NCBI GenBank assembly: GCA_015228815.1 | Contig: JADGCV010000029.1 | Coordinates: 1 to 58,235 of the forward strand | Reading direction: 5' to 3' | Source: Magnetococcales bacterium | Lineage (GTDB): Bacteria; Pseudomonadota; Magnetococcia; Magnetococcales; UBA8363 | DNA length: 58,235 nucleotides | Part shown: positions 8,294-18,211 of the stretch, one piece after another | Numbering within the stretch: the first letter of the stretch is position 1 | Layout of the letters: each line of letters begins with the position of its first letter | Notes under the pieces: generated by a model | The model's input: the letters and a program-made list of their open reading frames with translations, nothing else | The model's database searches: none | Told to the model about the DNA's origin: nothing | Position numbers and translations under genes: made by a program

Positions 8294-8451
8294 GACGACA
8301 AGGGCTTCGGCCTGGATGGCTGCCTGTCGTTCGTCAACCCCGGCATCCCGAAGTTTCTTGACGTAAACGCAATGGTCTGGGTCATCGGTCTTTCCTCTCG
8401 AAAATGTTTACCCACTCTTCATTTCAAACCGCACCGGATGTCGAACCAACG

Positions 8452-9606
8452 TTACGTTTCCGGTGAAAGATCCGCGGGATCGACCGGGTTCGCGGGAAGA
8501 AAGTGGATGATGATCGTGGTTCCGTCGGTTTCGGAGGTTTCCATGGCAATCGATCCTCCCTGCACCTCGGTCATCAGCCTGGCCGAATAGGTGCCCAATC
8601 CAGTCCCATGGGCCTTGCCGAAGGTGACATATTTTTCGAAAAACCGGTCGCGGATGGCGCGGGGAACGCTTCCCTGGTTATGGATGCGGACACACGGGGT
8701 GGAGGAACGAGTCACCAGCGAGATGGTCACGGTTTGATCTTTGGTGGATGCTTCGATGGCGTTGGTGAGCAGGTTGTTGAGAAGGGAATAGCACAACAAT
8801 TCCTCGCCCAGGATGAAAAATCGGGATTGCCGGGTGACCGGATGGCCGTCGATCAGGACGGAAAGGTCGATATTCCTTGATTGGATTCGCGGTTCCTCGG
8901 CGGCACGAATTTTTTCGATCAAACCCAGAAGATCCACTCGAACCGGTTCGAAAGAGTAGGTTCCCTGCTCCATCTTGAACATTTCCAGGGACAGGTTGAT
9001 CATGTTGAGGAGTTTGTAGGCCGACTCCTGAACCAGTTGACACATTTTTCTTTGTTCTTCGTTCATCGGGAGAAGGGCATCGAGCAGCGCCGAAAAACCG
9101 ATGATGGCATTGAGGGGTGATTTCAGGTCGTGACGCATGATGCGATCGACCTCTTCGCGCAATTGCGCCGCGGCGATCAGTTCCCGGTTTTGCCGTGCGA
9201 GGGTTTCGCGGGCCGATTTCAATCCCAGATGGGTTCGAATTCGCGCCTTGACGATGGAAGGGGCGACCGGTTTGGCCAGAAAATCGACCGCACCCAGGGC
9301 CAACGCCCTGGCTTCAAGGGTGGGGTCGTCTTTGGATGTGACGAATATGACGGGAATATCCTGGGTTTCACTTCCCCCCTTGAGGATGCGGCATACCTCG
9401 TAACCATCCATGCCCGGCATCTGAAGGTCGAGAAGGATCAGGTCGATCCGTTCCGAGGTAACCAGATCCAGGGCGACCCGACCGCTCTTCGCCGTGAGGA
9501 TTCGATAGTCGTCCTTCAGAAGATCGGATAGAATTTCGATGTTGGCGATGGCGTCATCGACGATCAACAGGTTCGACGGTCCGGAATGATCCATATGAAG
9601 CGGCAT
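8452..9606 (-). CDS. Response regulator-histidine kinase (REC-HisKA-HATPase)
   Basis: The 384-residue soluble protein begins with a receiver domain (DD at 17-18, phospho-Asp60 in LILLDLQMPGMDGYE, Lys112), followed by a HisKA helix with phospho-His159 in RIMRHDLKSPLNAIIGF, and an HATPase_c domain ending GKAHGTGLGTYSARLMTEVQGG. The order receiver-kinase without a membrane segment indicates a cytoplasmic relay, in which the receiver probably gates the kinase. It is divergent from the 9974 hybrid kinase, and the shared intergenic region could hold both promoters. The input signal is unknown. Confidence 0.92.
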   Translation of the reverse strand: MPLHMDHSGPSNLLIVDDAIANIEILSDLLKDDYRILTAKSGRVALDLVTSERIDLILLDLQMPGMDGYEVCRILKGGSETQDIPVIFVTSKDDPTLEARALALGAVDFLAKPVAPSIVKARIRTHLGLKSARETLARQNRELIAAAQLREEVDRIMRHDLKSPLNAIIGFSALLDALLPMNEEQRKMCQLVQESAYKLLNMINLSLEMFKMEQGTYSFEPVRVDLLGLIEKIRAAEEPRIQSRNIDLSVLIDGHPVTRQSRFFILGEELLCYSLLNNLLTNAIEASTKDQTVTISLVTRSSTPCVRIHNQGSVPRAIRDRFFEKYVTFGKAHGTGLGTYSARLMTEVQGGSIAMETSETDGTTIIIHFLPANPVDPADLSPET

Positions 9607-9973
9607 TTTCCCTGATCATGGTTGAAAAACAGCAAGGCACTGGAGTCTCGTACCGTCGCATGGCGAAGCGTGTCCCCGATCGTCTCGACGAGCGGATGGA
9701 AGGACGATTTCCAGGGACGTTCCTTGTTCAGACTGTCGCGGGAACACCCGTGCCACGGCCCTGGCGTGACGGTCAGGAACTATTCTACTGGAAGTATATA
9801 TTATTCATGGGGTAATATCGAGCCTGCACAAATCGTGACTGGTCCGACATTTCCTGTCACATCCTTTCAGTCCCGTCAAGGGGGGTGCAAATGGGTGTTT
9901 GGCTTAGGCATCGTGGATCGGGACAACCGGTCGAAAGAGAGGAGTTTTCCTTCAGTCGAGAGGACCTTTCCCG
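9607..9973. other. Divergent intergenic region between two kinase genes
   Basis: 367 bases separate the start of the minus-strand kinase from the start of the plus-strand hybrid kinase. I see no convincing gene; the ORFs here are short and Arg/Pro rich. An AT-rich patch at about 9783-9815 (AGTATATATTATTCATGG) stands out against the GC-rich surroundings and is the best place for promoter elements, but I cannot assign a paired -35/-10 with confidence. Confidence 0.4.
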
Positions 9974-12900
9974 ATGAATGATGGTTTGACCTATCACGGC
10001 AAGCGGCAGTGGGAACGGCAGGAATATCAGGCCAGGATGACACTTGAACTGGCCAATGGTTCCCTGTTTTACGGTGATACCCTCGATGTCAGTCTGGGAG
10101 GTGTCTTTCTCCTGACCGATGCGTCCCCGGTCGGGGTGCATATCGGCATGGAGGGGACACTTTCCATGAAGGTGGTGCAAATGAACATCACCTTTCCCTG
10201 TATTGTCGTCCGCGTCAATGATCAGGGGGTTGGGGTCAACTTTATCGCGCAACAGTCCGAATTCGGCATGCTGATCAGTCACGACATGACCCTGGGGCTG
10301 ATCACCCGGACCAACAGCGCCTTCGCCCAGTCGATGGATCTGGAGACGACCCTCAAAACCAGTGTCTCGCACATCAAGGATTACATGTTGGCGGAGGCGG
10401 CTTCCTTGTTTCTCCTGGAAAGCGATCGGACGAGCATTGTCTGTCGCGCCTGCACCGGACCGGTCAACATCACCGGCGCCCGGTTGTCGATGGGCGAGGG
10501 GATTGTCGGTCGGGTCATCGCCCAGGGCAAGTCGGAAATCGTCCACTATCCCAGGAACGATTCGGGTTTTGCCGAGCACATCGATCGTTCCACGGGATTC
10601 ATCACCGAATCGTTGCTGTGCGCGCCGTTGATCGTCGGCGACAAGACCATCGGCGCCATGGAGGTGTTGAACAAGCGTGGGTCGGGTACCTTCATCGATC
10701 GCGACATGATCGCCCTTGAAGCGCTCGCCTCCATTTCCGCCCTGGCGATTCATAACGCCCGGGAGATGAGCCAGAGGCTGGCCGCCGAATCGGCCAGCCA
10801 GGCCAAGGGGGAATTCCTGGCCAACATGAGTCATGAAATCCGCACCCCCCTCAACGCCATCATCGGCCTGACCTTTCTGTGCCTGCAAACCGGATTGACC
10901 GATCAGCAGCGCGATTATCTCAACAAGGTCCATCTGAGTGCCAACAATCTTCTGACCTTGATCAACGATATTCTCGACTTTTCCAAGATCGAGGCGGGAA
11001 AACTGTCGATGGAAAAGGTTCCCTTCGACCTGGAGGAGGTGTTTGAGGGCGTGATCGCCGTATTGGGGGTCAAGAGTCAGGAAAAAGGATTGGAATTGCT
11101 GGTCGATGCCGACATCGACCTTCCGTATCGTCTGGAGGGGGATCCCCTCCGGTTGGGACAAATCCTCACCAATCTTGCCGGCAACGCGGTCAAATTCACC
11201 CAGACCGGCGAGGTGAGCATCACCGTGACCCGATTGGAAGAAACCCGGGAAACCCTTTCGTTGCAGTTCGCGGTGCGTGACACCGGCATCGGCATGACGC
11301 GGCAACAGATGGACGCTTTGTTCACCGCCTTTTCACAGGGGGATTCCTCGACGACCCGGAAATATGGCGGTACGGGACTCGGACTGGCCATCAGCAAACG
11401 TCTTGTGGAGATGATGGGGGGCGCCATCCGGGTGGAAAGCGAGCCTGGATCGGGCAGTTGCTTCACGTTTTCGACCTGTTTCAGCAAAACCAGGGAAATG
11501 GCATCCCGGCGCGAGGCGGAGACCATCGTTTTGAACGGGCTTCGCGTCCTTGTGGTCGATGACAATGCCAACGCTTGCCGGATTTTGGCGACCCACTGTA
11601 TGCATCTGGGATGGCATGTCCAGAGCGCGGATCATGGTCGCGGCGCCTTGGAGATTCTCCAACGGCAGTTTGATGCCGGATCTCCCATCGACCTGATGTT
11701 GCTGGATTGGAAGATGCCGGAAATCGATGGCATCGAAGTGGCGTTGGCGGCGCGTACACAGGGCCATGGCCCGGAAAGATTGAAAATTGTCATGGTCACC
11801 GCCTACGATCGCGACGAGGTACTCAAGGGGGAGGACAGAAAGCGTCTCATCGACGGATACATCATGAAACCGGTGCAGAGAAAATCCCTGCTCGATACCG
11901 TGACGATCGCCTTTGGCCAACCGAAAATCGATGCTGCCCTTTCGTCGTCTGTTCCCGTTCCGGCGGCCAACCATTTTTCCGGTGTCCGGATCCTGTTGGC
12001 GGAGGACAACGAGATCAACCAACAGGTTGCGCGGGAATTGCTTGAACATGTGGGCATCGAGGTCGTGATCGCCCAGAACGGCGCCGAGGCAGTGGCCCTG
12101 GCGGAACAGGGACCGTTCGATGCCATCCTGATGGATGTGCAGATGCCCGTGATGGATGGATATGCCGCCACCCGCCTCATTCGCCGCCAGGAAATCAACC
12201 GGCAACGGCCCATCATCGCCATGACCGCGAATGCCATGACGGGAGATCGCGAAAAATGCCTCGACGCGGGGATGAACGATCATGTCGCCAAACCGGTCAT
12301 GCCCAGGGAACTCTATGGCGCCTTGAGGCAGTGGATTGGCAATCGCCCCCTGTTGGAGCCAGCCACATCCTTGCCGGGATCCTGTTCGGAGCACTCCGGA
12401 TCGATCTTTCCGGCCTCTCTTTTGGGAATCGATCATGAAGCCGGTCTCAGGCATGTCGCCGGCAATGCGACGCTTTATCGCGACCTGCTGTGCAAATTCG
12501 CCCGCAACAAGGGGGAGGCGGGCCGGGAACTGGAACGGTCGCTCATGGCCGACGACCTCTCCGGATTGATTCATCAGGCCCATGCCCTCAAGGGGATCAG
12601 TGCCACTCTCGGGGCCTTCACCCTGGCGCGCCTGGCGGCCAGGATCGAGCTCATGGCCAGAAATACCGGTCAGAGGCGGGTGCTGGCAGGCACGGTCGGG
12701 GAACTGAACCGGGAACTGGATCGCGTCATCGCCGCCATCGAGGCATCCTTGATCGGTACCGGTATCGATGTCGATTCGGGCGTGGCAGGCACCGTCGATT
12801 CATCGGAAGAAACGTCGTGTTGCCGCGACCGCCTGGGTCTGCTGCTCCCCAAGGCGATCGAACTGTTGCGCGTCTACGATTCGGCCGTGGAACAGGTCGT

Positions 12901-13054
12901 GGAGGAACTCATCGTCCTCGTCGATCGCGGTCCGCGCGCCGTTCGTCTGGCATCGATTCGCAAGGCCCTGGAATCCTACGACTTCGAATCTTCACTGACC
13001 CTTTTCCAGGAATGGGCCGCGGCTGAAAAAATAGAACTGGAACCCCCGTCATGA
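9974..13054 (+). CDS. PilZ-GAF hybrid histidine kinase with two receivers and an HPt domain
   Basis: The 1026-residue protein contains, in order: a PilZ domain (about 14-105; RQEYQARM then DVSLGG, the c-di-GMP-binding RxxxR and D/NxSxxG elements), a GAF domain (about 115-260), HisKA with His287 in [18 protein letters not shown], HATPase_c (N box [23 protein letters not shown]), two receivers (Asp578 in [13 protein letters not shown] and Asp721 in [12 protein letters not shown]), and a C-terminal HPt domain (His870 in HALKG). No membrane segment is present. A complete phosphorelay in one chain, it probably couples c-di-GMP to the HD-GYP protein that overlaps its stop by ATGA. Confidence 0.95.
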   Translation: MNDGLTYHGKRQWERQEYQARMTLELANGSLFYGDTLDVSLGGVFLLTDASPVGVHIGMEGTLSMKVVQMNITFPCIVVRVNDQGVGVNFIAQQSEFGMLISHDMTLGLITRTNSAFAQSMDLETTLKTSVSHIKDYMLAEAASLFLLESDRTSIVCRACTGPVNITGARLSMGEGIVGRVIAQGKSEIVHYPRNDSGFAEHIDRSTGFITESLLCAPLIVGDKTIGAMEVLNKRGSGTFIDRDMIALEALASISALAIHNAREMSQRLAAESASQAKGEFLANMSHEIRTPLNAIIGLTFLCLQTGLTDQQRDYLNKVHLSANNLLTLINDILDFSKIEAGKLSMEKVPFDLEEVFEGVIAVLGVKSQEKGLELLVDADIDLPYRLEGDPLRLGQILTNLAGNAVKFTQTGEVSITVTRLEETRETLSLQFAVRDTGIGMTRQQMDALFTAFSQGDSSTTRKYGGTGLGLAISKRLVEMMGGAIRVESEPGSGSCFTFSTCFSKTREMASRREAETIVLNGLRVLVVDDNANACRILATHCMHLGWHVQSADHGRGALEILQRQFDAGSPIDLMLLDWKMPEIDGIEVALAARTQGHGPERLKIVMVTAYDRDEVLKGEDRKRLIDGYIMKPVQRKSLLDTVTIAFGQPKIDAALSSSVPVPAANHFSGVRILLAEDNEINQQVARELLEHVGIEVVIAQNGAEAVALAEQGPFDAILMDVQMPVMDGYAATRLIRRQEINRQRPIIAMTANAMTGDREKCLDAGMNDHVAKPVMPRELYGALRQWIGNRPLLEPATSLPGSCSEHSGSIFPASLLGIDHEAGLRHVAGNATLYRDLLCKFARNKGEAGRELERSLMADDLSGLIHQAHALKGISATLGAFTLARLAARIELMARNTGQRRVLAGTVGELNRELDRVIAAIEASLIGTGIDVDSGVAGTVDSSEETSCCRDRLGLLLPKAIELLRVYDSAVEQVVEELIVLVDRGPRAVRLASIRKALESYDFESSLTLFQEWAAAEKIELEPPS

Positions 13055-14133
13055 CGAATGCCACCTTGGAAAAGACCTCCAGGACGACCATCCTGATCGT
13101 CGATGATGTCCCGGAAAATCTGCATGTCCTGCAACGGATACTCAGTCCCTTCTATCGCGTGCAGGTTGCCACGAATGGTCGTACCGCCATCAAGATTGCC
13201 CTGTCTCCGAATCAACCCGACCTGATTCTTCTCGATGTCATGATGCCCGGGCTGGATGGTTATGAAACCTGTCGGCTTCTCAAGCAACAGGAACGGACGC
13301 GCGAAATACCGATTCTCTTTGTCACCGCCCGTGCCGAGGTCGCGGATGAAACCCGGGGATTCGAGTTGGGCGCCGCCGATTATTTGATCAAACCGATCAG
13401 CCCTCCGGTCGTTCTGGCCCGTGTCAGAACCCATTTGTCGATTCACGACCAGAAAAAATTATTGGCCAATCAGGTGGCGGTCCGAACCGCCCAGCTTCAG
13501 ATTCGCAACATGGAACTGGAGGAAATGCAACGGGAGGTCATCCGGCAACTGGGGCGGGCCTCGGAATACCGTGACAACGAAACAGGATTGCATGTGGTGC
13601 GCATGAGCCACTATGTCCGTTCCCTCGCCTTGAAATCGGGATTGAGCGAACCGGAGGCGGATCAGTTGATGCAGTCGGCGCCGATGCACGATCTGGGAAA
13701 GATTGGCATTCCCGACCATATTCTCCTCAAGCAGGGAAAACTCACCGACGAGGAATTCGACCTCATCAAGAGCCACGCCCAGATCGGATACGAGATCATC
13801 GGGCCGCAAAAGTCGGAATTGTTGAACAGGGGACGCCTCATCGCCCTGACCCATCATGAAAAATGGAACGGGAGCGGCTATCCCAGGGGACTCAAGGGGG
13901 AAGAGATCCCTTTGGCGGGGCGCTTGGCAGCGCTTGGCGATGTTTTTGACGCTTTGACCTCGGTCCGTCCCTACAAAAAGGCCTGGACCGTGGACGATGC
14001 CCTGGGGCTGATCGAAAAGGAGGCGGGGACACATTTCGACCCAAGGCTGGCACAAATCTTCACCAGCCTGAGGCCGGAACTGGTTGGAATCATGGAACGG
14101 TTTCAGGACCGCCACGAACCGCTTCCCGGTTGA
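13051..14133 (+). CDS. REC-HD-GYP response regulator, predicted c-di-GMP phosphodiesterase
   Basis: The 360-residue protein has an N-terminal receiver (phospho-Asp62 in [15 protein letters not shown], Lys114), a helical linker, and an HD-GYP domain: [10 protein letters not shown] (HD at 213-214), [24 protein letters not shown] (HH at 268-269, GYP at 276-278). All residues needed for metal binding and for hydrolysis of c-di-GMP to pGpG or GMP are present. The start ATG overlaps the stop of the hybrid kinase gene, so the kinase is the likely phosphodonor. Confidence 0.95.
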   Translation: MTNATLEKTSRTTILIVDDVPENLHVLQRILSPFYRVQVATNGRTAIKIALSPNQPDLILLDVMMPGLDGYETCRLLKQQERTREIPILFVTARAEVADETRGFELGAADYLIKPISPPVVLARVRTHLSIHDQKKLLANQVAVRTAQLQIRNMELEEMQREVIRQLGRASEYRDNETGLHVVRMSHYVRSLALKSGLSEPEADQLMQSAPMHDLGKIGIPDHILLKQGKLTDEEFDLIKSHAQIGYEIIGPQKSELLNRGRLIALTHHEKWNGSGYPRGLKGEEIPLAGRLAALGDVFDALTSVRPYKKAWTVDDALGLIEKEAGTHFDPRLAQIFTSLRPELVGIMERFQDRHEPLPG

Positions 14134-14501
14134 ACCTTCCGCTGAATCCGGTTTTTTGCCACCGGTCTCTCCAGCCCGACAATAAATCATCAGGTTTCTT
14201 TCCGGATTTCGGCACGTCCGATGCAGACCGGCCATGCGTCGCCATTGGACGAGACTTCATGTCTTGAGGGATCGTGCGGTCCGGTCGAGGTCGGCCCGGG
14301 TGTGGGGCATGGTTTGATTTTTCATCCGCGAGGCTGTCATGGTGGCGTTGGAAATGATAGGATTCGGGAAATGGACGTGGACGGTTGAAAAACCCCCTGG
14401 GACGATGCGGGTCCCATCTGTTCGGGCGCGGTCATGCCGAGCGTAATTCTTTGTCGAAGCAGTGTATTTGTTGACTTTATCTGTACGGAACACCCCCAGG
14501 A
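14134..14501. other. Intergenic region without a supported gene
   Basis: 368 bases between the HD-GYP gene and the deacetylase gene. The minus-strand ORF that crosses it continues into the deacetylase gene and looks like a shadow. A TTGTTGACTTTATC stretch at about 14469-14482 could contain a -35-like TTGACT, but no good -10 follows. I see no RNA gene or clear terminator. Confidence 0.35.
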
Positions 14502-15533
14502 ATGAACAGCCGAATCGTCCGTCTTCTGTCTTTGTTGGTGCTTGTCCTTGCGTTTTCGCTTCTGCCCCCGATGCATTATGGGGCCGTATCGAAGGAGGTG
14601 TCCGGGGAAGAGATTCAGGTCGCCAAGGTTTCACAAGCGCCCTCCCGTTCGAGTTATCTGTCTCCCGGAGGGGAGGTGCGCATTTCCTGGGATGCGCTGT
14701 CTCTTCCCGAAGAACGTGTCATGGCCCTGACATTCGACGATGGTCCGGTGGAACGGGACCTGGAAATTTCCGCCTTGTTGAAAAACAACCACATCCAGGC
14801 AACATTTTTCTTCATTGGCAACAAGGTGGAACAGTCGTCCGCCATCGTCAGGAAAGTCCACGCGGGCAATCATGAGATCGGTTATCACTCCTACCGTCAC
14901 CAGAAGCTGAGTTGGATTTCTCCGCTCGACCTGAAGGAAGATTTTCGGCTGGGAAGGAAAGCCCTCTCCGAACTGGGGGTGACGCCCATCTGGTTTCGTC
15001 CGCCGTATGGCCTGTACAACGCCCGGGTGATCAAGACGGCGCGAAACGAGGGGATGGAGACGATTCTGTGGACGATCGATCCCAAGGATTGGACGGGCAT
15101 TTCCGCCGAGACGATTGCCAAAAGGGTGATCCGTATGTTTCATCCGGGTGCGGTGCTGCTGTTTCACAGCAATCATTCGGCGACGTTGCAGGCCCTGCCC
15201 GCGATCATCGATGCGGCCCGGTCCCAGGATTATCGTTTGGTTTCGTTGACGGAGTGGCGCCGGACGATCGAATCAGCCCATTGCCGCAAGTATCAACGTC
15301 ATTGTACCCCCACCTTGATGGCGCGGACCGAGTCACTGACCGGGGGTTCGTCCAAGGATGTGACGGTTCCGGTCGCTGCCGCCGCAGTGCTGCCGGTGTT
15401 GCATCAATCGTCGCCGATCAAACGTCATTCCCATCCGCTCCATCGGAAAAAAGGACGGCACAAGGTCCCCATCCCGTTTGTGGCCCCTGCGGCCAATCGG
15501 ACCGGTCCGATGCGCCCCCTGCCATTTCTTTGA
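14502..15533 (+). CDS. Polysaccharide deacetylase (NodB domain), exported
   Basis: The 343-residue protein has an N-terminal signal or anchor (LLSLLVLVLAFSLLP) and a carbohydrate esterase 4 NodB domain: motif 1 LTFDDGP (Asp79, Asp80), motif 2 HSYRH (His129 and His133, metal ligands), motif 3 RPPYG (166-170), and a LFHSN stretch for motif 5. It should remove N-acetyl groups from a polymer such as peptidoglycan, chitin or poly-GlcNAc in the periplasm. The C-terminal 100 residues are basic and low-complexity. A plausible terminator follows. Confidence 0.92.
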   Translation: MNSRIVRLLSLLVLVLAFSLLPPMHYGAVSKEVSGEEIQVAKVSQAPSRSSYLSPGGEVRISWDALSLPEERVMALTFDDGPVERDLEISALLKNNHIQATFFFIGNKVEQSSAIVRKVHAGNHEIGYHSYRHQKLSWISPLDLKEDFRLGRKALSELGVTPIWFRPPYGLYNARVIKTARNEGMETILWTIDPKDWTGISAETIAKRVIRMFHPGAVLLFHSNHSATLQALPAIIDAARSQDYRLVSLTEWRRTIESAHCRKYQRHCTPTLMARTESLTGGSSKDVTVPVAAAAVLPVLHQSSPIKRHSHPLHRKKGRHKVPIPFVAPAANRTGPMRPLPFL

Positions 15534-15535
15534 GA

Positions 15536-15566
15536 CAGGCACTGTCCCATGCGTGACTGTTTTTTT
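15536..15566 (+). terminator. Probable Rho-independent terminator after the deacetylase gene
   Basis: An imperfect stem CAGGCAC/GCGTGACTG (one internal mismatch, loop of about 10 nt) is followed directly by a run of seven T residues. It starts two bases after the deacetylase stop codon. The stem is short, so confidence is moderate. Confidence 0.5.
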
Positions 15567-15692
15567 AGAAGTGGCATCAGTATTGCATCAATTATGGACG
15601 TAGGCTAATGAAAGTTTGGGAAGGGGACCTCCATTGACGCTGTCGTGGCGCCCCCTCCCAGGGACAATTTCCTAAGGATACCGGGATCGATC

Positions 15693-15845
15693 ATGATCGA
15701 GTCTATTTTGTTGTTCATGTTTTCCATTGTTTGTTTTATCTATGGTCTGGGAATTTCCAATCCAGGGGAGTATTCGATGAAAATGCTCTGGAACCGGATG
15801 CGGGGACGCCGGCCCATTCCGGACTATTCACAGATAAAATCGTAG
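15693..15845 (+). CDS. Small single-pass membrane protein, 50 residues
   Basis: From the ATG at 15693 the product begins MIESILLFMFSIVCFIYGLG, one hydrophobic helix, then a short basic tail NRMRGRRPIPDYSQIK. The frame continues upstream to 15645, but that part (MAPPPRDNFLRIPGS) looks untranslated. No family is recognised. Neighbours are the deacetylase gene and tRNA-Leu. It may be a real small protein given the strong helix; the evidence is compositional only. Confidence 0.45.
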   Translation: MIESILLFMFSIVCFIYGLGISNPGEYSMKMLWNRMRGRRPIPDYSQIKS

Positions 15846-15944
15846 GCCCCAGGTCGTTCATTCAGACCGGGTTGAAGAATTTCGTCGTTGCGGTGGGATA
15901 CCATGACTTGAAGGGGGGCGATGACGAAGGCATTCGGAGTTTTT

Positions 15945-16031
15945 GCCCGCGTGGCGAAACAGGCAGACGCAACGGACTTAAAATCCGTTGGCCGCAAGGC
16001 CGTACCGGTTCAAGTCCGGTCGCGGGTACCA
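15945..16031 (+). tRNA. tRNA-Leu (UAA anticodon)
   Basis: An 87-nt type II tRNA. The acceptor strands are GCCCGCG and CGCGGGT followed by discriminator A and an encoded CCA. The anticodon stem ACGGA/TCCGT encloses the loop CTTAAAA, giving anticodon TAA (reads UUA). The long variable arm GGCCGCAAGGCC is typical of leucine tRNAs, and the T loop GGTTCAAGTCC is standard. Confidence 0.97.
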
Positions 16032-16050
16032 GGAAGGCGATTCGATGATT

Positions 16051-16091
16051 GGCGTTGGCCAACCTTTGATAACGAAGGGTTGGCCGACGCC
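16051..16091. terminator. Long stem-loop between tRNA-Leu and the flavin reductase gene
   Basis: GGCGTTGGCCAACCTTT and GAAGGGTTGGCCGACGCC pair in a stem of about 17 bp with a 6-nt loop (GATAAC region) and two G-U pairs. It lies 20 bases past the tRNA and 15 bases past the end of the convergent flavin reductase gene, so a two-way transcription stop or RNA-processing element is likely. No T tract follows on either side, so classic intrinsic termination is uncertain. Confidence 0.55.
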
Positions 16092-16106
16092 AGTCGCGGG
16101 CAAGGG

Positions 16107-16724
16107 TCAGGCCGAAGGGATGGGGATGCGTACAATCGATCCGAACGAGGCGTATTCTCCCGGTCCCAACCGCGAAAGGGGCGCGATGGCGGTGCCATCG
16201 ACGCGCATCCGTCCCTTGGCATCGTGGACCACCACGGAATCGTCGATGTAGATGGTCTGGATCAGGCCAAACACAAGGGCCTGGCGTATTTTTCCGATTT
16301 CCTGAACCTCATGAAGGTGGCAGGCGAAGGCGACCTTGCACCCTTCGATGCGGGGCAGCGCGAATCCTGGGAATTCGGTCAGGGTCAACCGTTCCCGCTC
16401 CACTTCCGAGACCTCCTCGGGCAATTCGGCGGATGAGTTGTTGAGTGCCTCCAGTTGTGCCATCGAGGCGATATGCACGACAAAGTTTTTTCGCTCGATG
16501 ATGTTGCGTCGGGTATCCTTGGGAACCCCGTCCTTTTTCATGCCGATGGAGAGCATGAGAAGAGGCGGTTCGCTGGAGACGGCGTTGAAATAGGAAAAGG
16601 GGGCGATATTGTACGATTTCGACCGGTTCTCGGTCAGCACCCAGGCGATGGGACGGGGGACCAGGGTTTGTGTCACCGTGTGGTAGATCTGATTGGGTGA
16701 CAGGGTACCAAGATCGATCAACAT
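16107..16724 (-). CDS. Flavin reductase family protein (FMN-binding split barrel)
   Basis: The 205-residue protein matches flavin reductase-like split-barrel proteins: TQTLVPRPIAWVLTENRSKSYNIAPFSYFNAVSSEPPLL is the FMN-contacting segment, followed by KDTRRNIIERKNFVVHIAS. It would bind FMN and may reduce flavin with NAD(P)H or act as an oxidoreductase on an unknown substrate. It is cytoplasmic and transcribed alone, convergent with tRNA-Leu. Confidence 0.88.
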   Translation of the reverse strand: MLIDLGTLSPNQIYHTVTQTLVPRPIAWVLTENRSKSYNIAPFSYFNAVSSEPPLLMLSIGMKKDGVPKDTRRNIIERKNFVVHIASMAQLEALNNSSAELPEEVSEVERERLTLTEFPGFALPRIEGCKVAFACHLHEVQEIGKIRQALVFGLIQTIYIDDSVVVHDAKGRMRVDGTAIAPLSRLGPGEYASFGSIVRIPIPSA

Positions 16725-16883
16725 GAGGTGTTCTCCGGCTCGGTTGAATGGAACATCGGGTGTTCATGAAACAGTGTGAATGAATGGCTGTTTCTTCGAT
16801 TTTCATGATGGGACATGTTATTCTGGGTTCCTGTTCGTTGATGATCATCCGCGCCGAGTCACCGGAGGTTTGGGAGTGTACCT

Positions 16884-17582
16884 GTGATCATATACAACCA
16901 TTTGACCACGGATCAGATGCGACGGATCATCCAGTCGCTGAAACTCTTTTCTTTTCTTGCCGCCGATGAGGTCGATCGCTCTTCCAGGGAACACCTGCAC
17001 ATCCTGGGCTATGATACCGGGGAATTCCTGATCCAGGAAGGGGCTTCGGACCGGGCCTTGTTTCTGTTGCTGCATGGATTCGCCAGCGTCGTCAAGGAGG
17101 GGGCGGGGATCCCCATGGCGCAACTGGAACCGGGCGATTTCTTTGGCGAGGTCGCTTTCCTGACGGGACGGACGCGAATTACCAACGTCATCGTCCATCC
17201 CCCGAGCATGACCGCTCCGCCGAAGAACCGGAAGTTCGTGCTGGACGAGATGTTGTTGGGAGAAATTTTCAAAAAGAAGAAAAAAACGGCGGTGGTGTTG
17301 CGCCTGGATGGCGACATTTTATCAACCATGGAATGGCCTTTGCGGATCCGGCTCAAGGATACGATGATCGAACAGTTGAGCCTGCGGGTGGAGGGGATGG
17401 TCGCCAAGGTCGAACGAATGCTTGGTGAATCGCCCGAACTCGAAGTGGACAGCGAACTTGAGGCGTTGATCCAGAGTGGCAAGGGAAATCCGGACGAACT
17501 CGAGGCGGGGCGCGATGCCATCATCAAACATCTGGTCGAATTCATCGACCGCCTCAATCAACAACTGACCGAAACGTTTTGA
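16884..17582 (+). CDS. Cyclic nucleotide-binding (cNMP/CRP-fold) domain protein
   Basis: The 232-residue protein has an N-terminal cNMP-binding beta roll (about 10-135): LKLFSFLAADEVD, GEFLIQEGASDRALFLLLHG, GDFFGEVAFLTGRTRI. The phosphate-binding cassette is recognisable (FGEVAFLTGRTR in place of the usual FGE-AL--RA). The C-terminal half is helical and has no DNA-binding HTH that I can see, so it is probably a sensor or protein-interaction module rather than a CRP-type regulator. It ends 26 bases before rsmD. Confidence 0.8.
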   Translation: MIIYNHLTTDQMRRIIQSLKLFSFLAADEVDRSSREHLHILGYDTGEFLIQEGASDRALFLLLHGFASVVKEGAGIPMAQLEPGDFFGEVAFLTGRTRITNVIVHPPSMTAPPKNRKFVLDEMLLGEIFKKKKKTAVVLRLDGDILSTMEWPLRIRLKDTMIEQLSLRVEGMVAKVERMLGESPELEVDSELEALIQSGKGNPDELEAGRDAIIKHLVEFIDRLNQQLTETF

Positions 17583-17608
17583 AACGGCGTCATCGGGAGT
17601 GAGGATCG

Positions 17609-18211
17609 ATGGTCCGGATTTCCGGAGGGCGCCACCGCGGACAACCACTTCGGGTTCCCGCTGGCGACGGCGTGCGACCGACGACGGGTCGTGTCCGCGA
17701 GGCGCTTTTCAGCATGCTTCAGGGTGAAATCGCCGGACGATGGGTCTTGGATCTTTTCGCGGGAAGTGGTCTGATGGGGCTGGAAGCCCTGAGCCGTGGC
17801 GCCCGATTTGCCGTTTTCATCGATTCCGATGCCGCATGTTGCGCCACCATCCGCGACAACAGCCAACGGTTGCGACTTTCCGAGGCAACGGCCATTCTTC
17901 AGGGATCCCTGCCCCGGCCCGCGACTCTGGCACGCATCGAATCGTTGTGCCGACAGGGGCCCGGGGTCTCCATGGAGGTCCCGCCGATCCTGTTTCTCGA
18001 CCCCCCCTATCATCGCGGTCTGGCGCATGCGACCCTCATGGAAATGCAACGATGGTCCTTTCTCGTTCCGGGCACTCTGGCGGTGGTCGAGCATGAGGAG
18101 GGGGGCGGCATGGGTCCATTTTCCTCATGGGAGCCATTGCAATGCCGGCGATACGGTGATACCCGTATCTCAGTTTTTTCCAAGATTGGAGGGCAAGCGG
18201 ATCGAGAATGA
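17609..18211 (+). CDS. rsmD: 16S rRNA (guanine966-N2)-methyltransferase RsmD
   Basis: The 200-residue protein begins with the RsmD signature VRISGGRHRGQPL, RPTTGRVREALF, then the SAM-binding LDLFAGSGLMGLEALSRGA and the catalytic DPPY motif (LFLDPPYHRG). It methylates G966 of 16S rRNA during 30S assembly. The stop overlaps the coaD start (ATGA), the common rsmD-coaD arrangement. Confidence 0.95.
   Translation: MVRISGGRHRGQPLRVPAGDGVRPTTGRVREALFSMLQGEIAGRWVLDLFAGSGLMGLEALSRGARFAVFIDSDAACCATIRDNSQRLRLSEATAILQGSLPRPATLARIESLCRQGPGVSMEVPPILFLDPPYHRGLAHATLMEMQRWSFLVPGTLAVVEHEEGGGMGPFSSWEPLQCRRYGDTRISVFSKIGGQADRE

Noticed and set aside
9857-11305. Long minus-strand open frame opposite the hybrid kinase
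   Set aside because: The plus strand encodes canonical PilZ, GAF and kinase motifs; the opposite frame has none and is a shadow.
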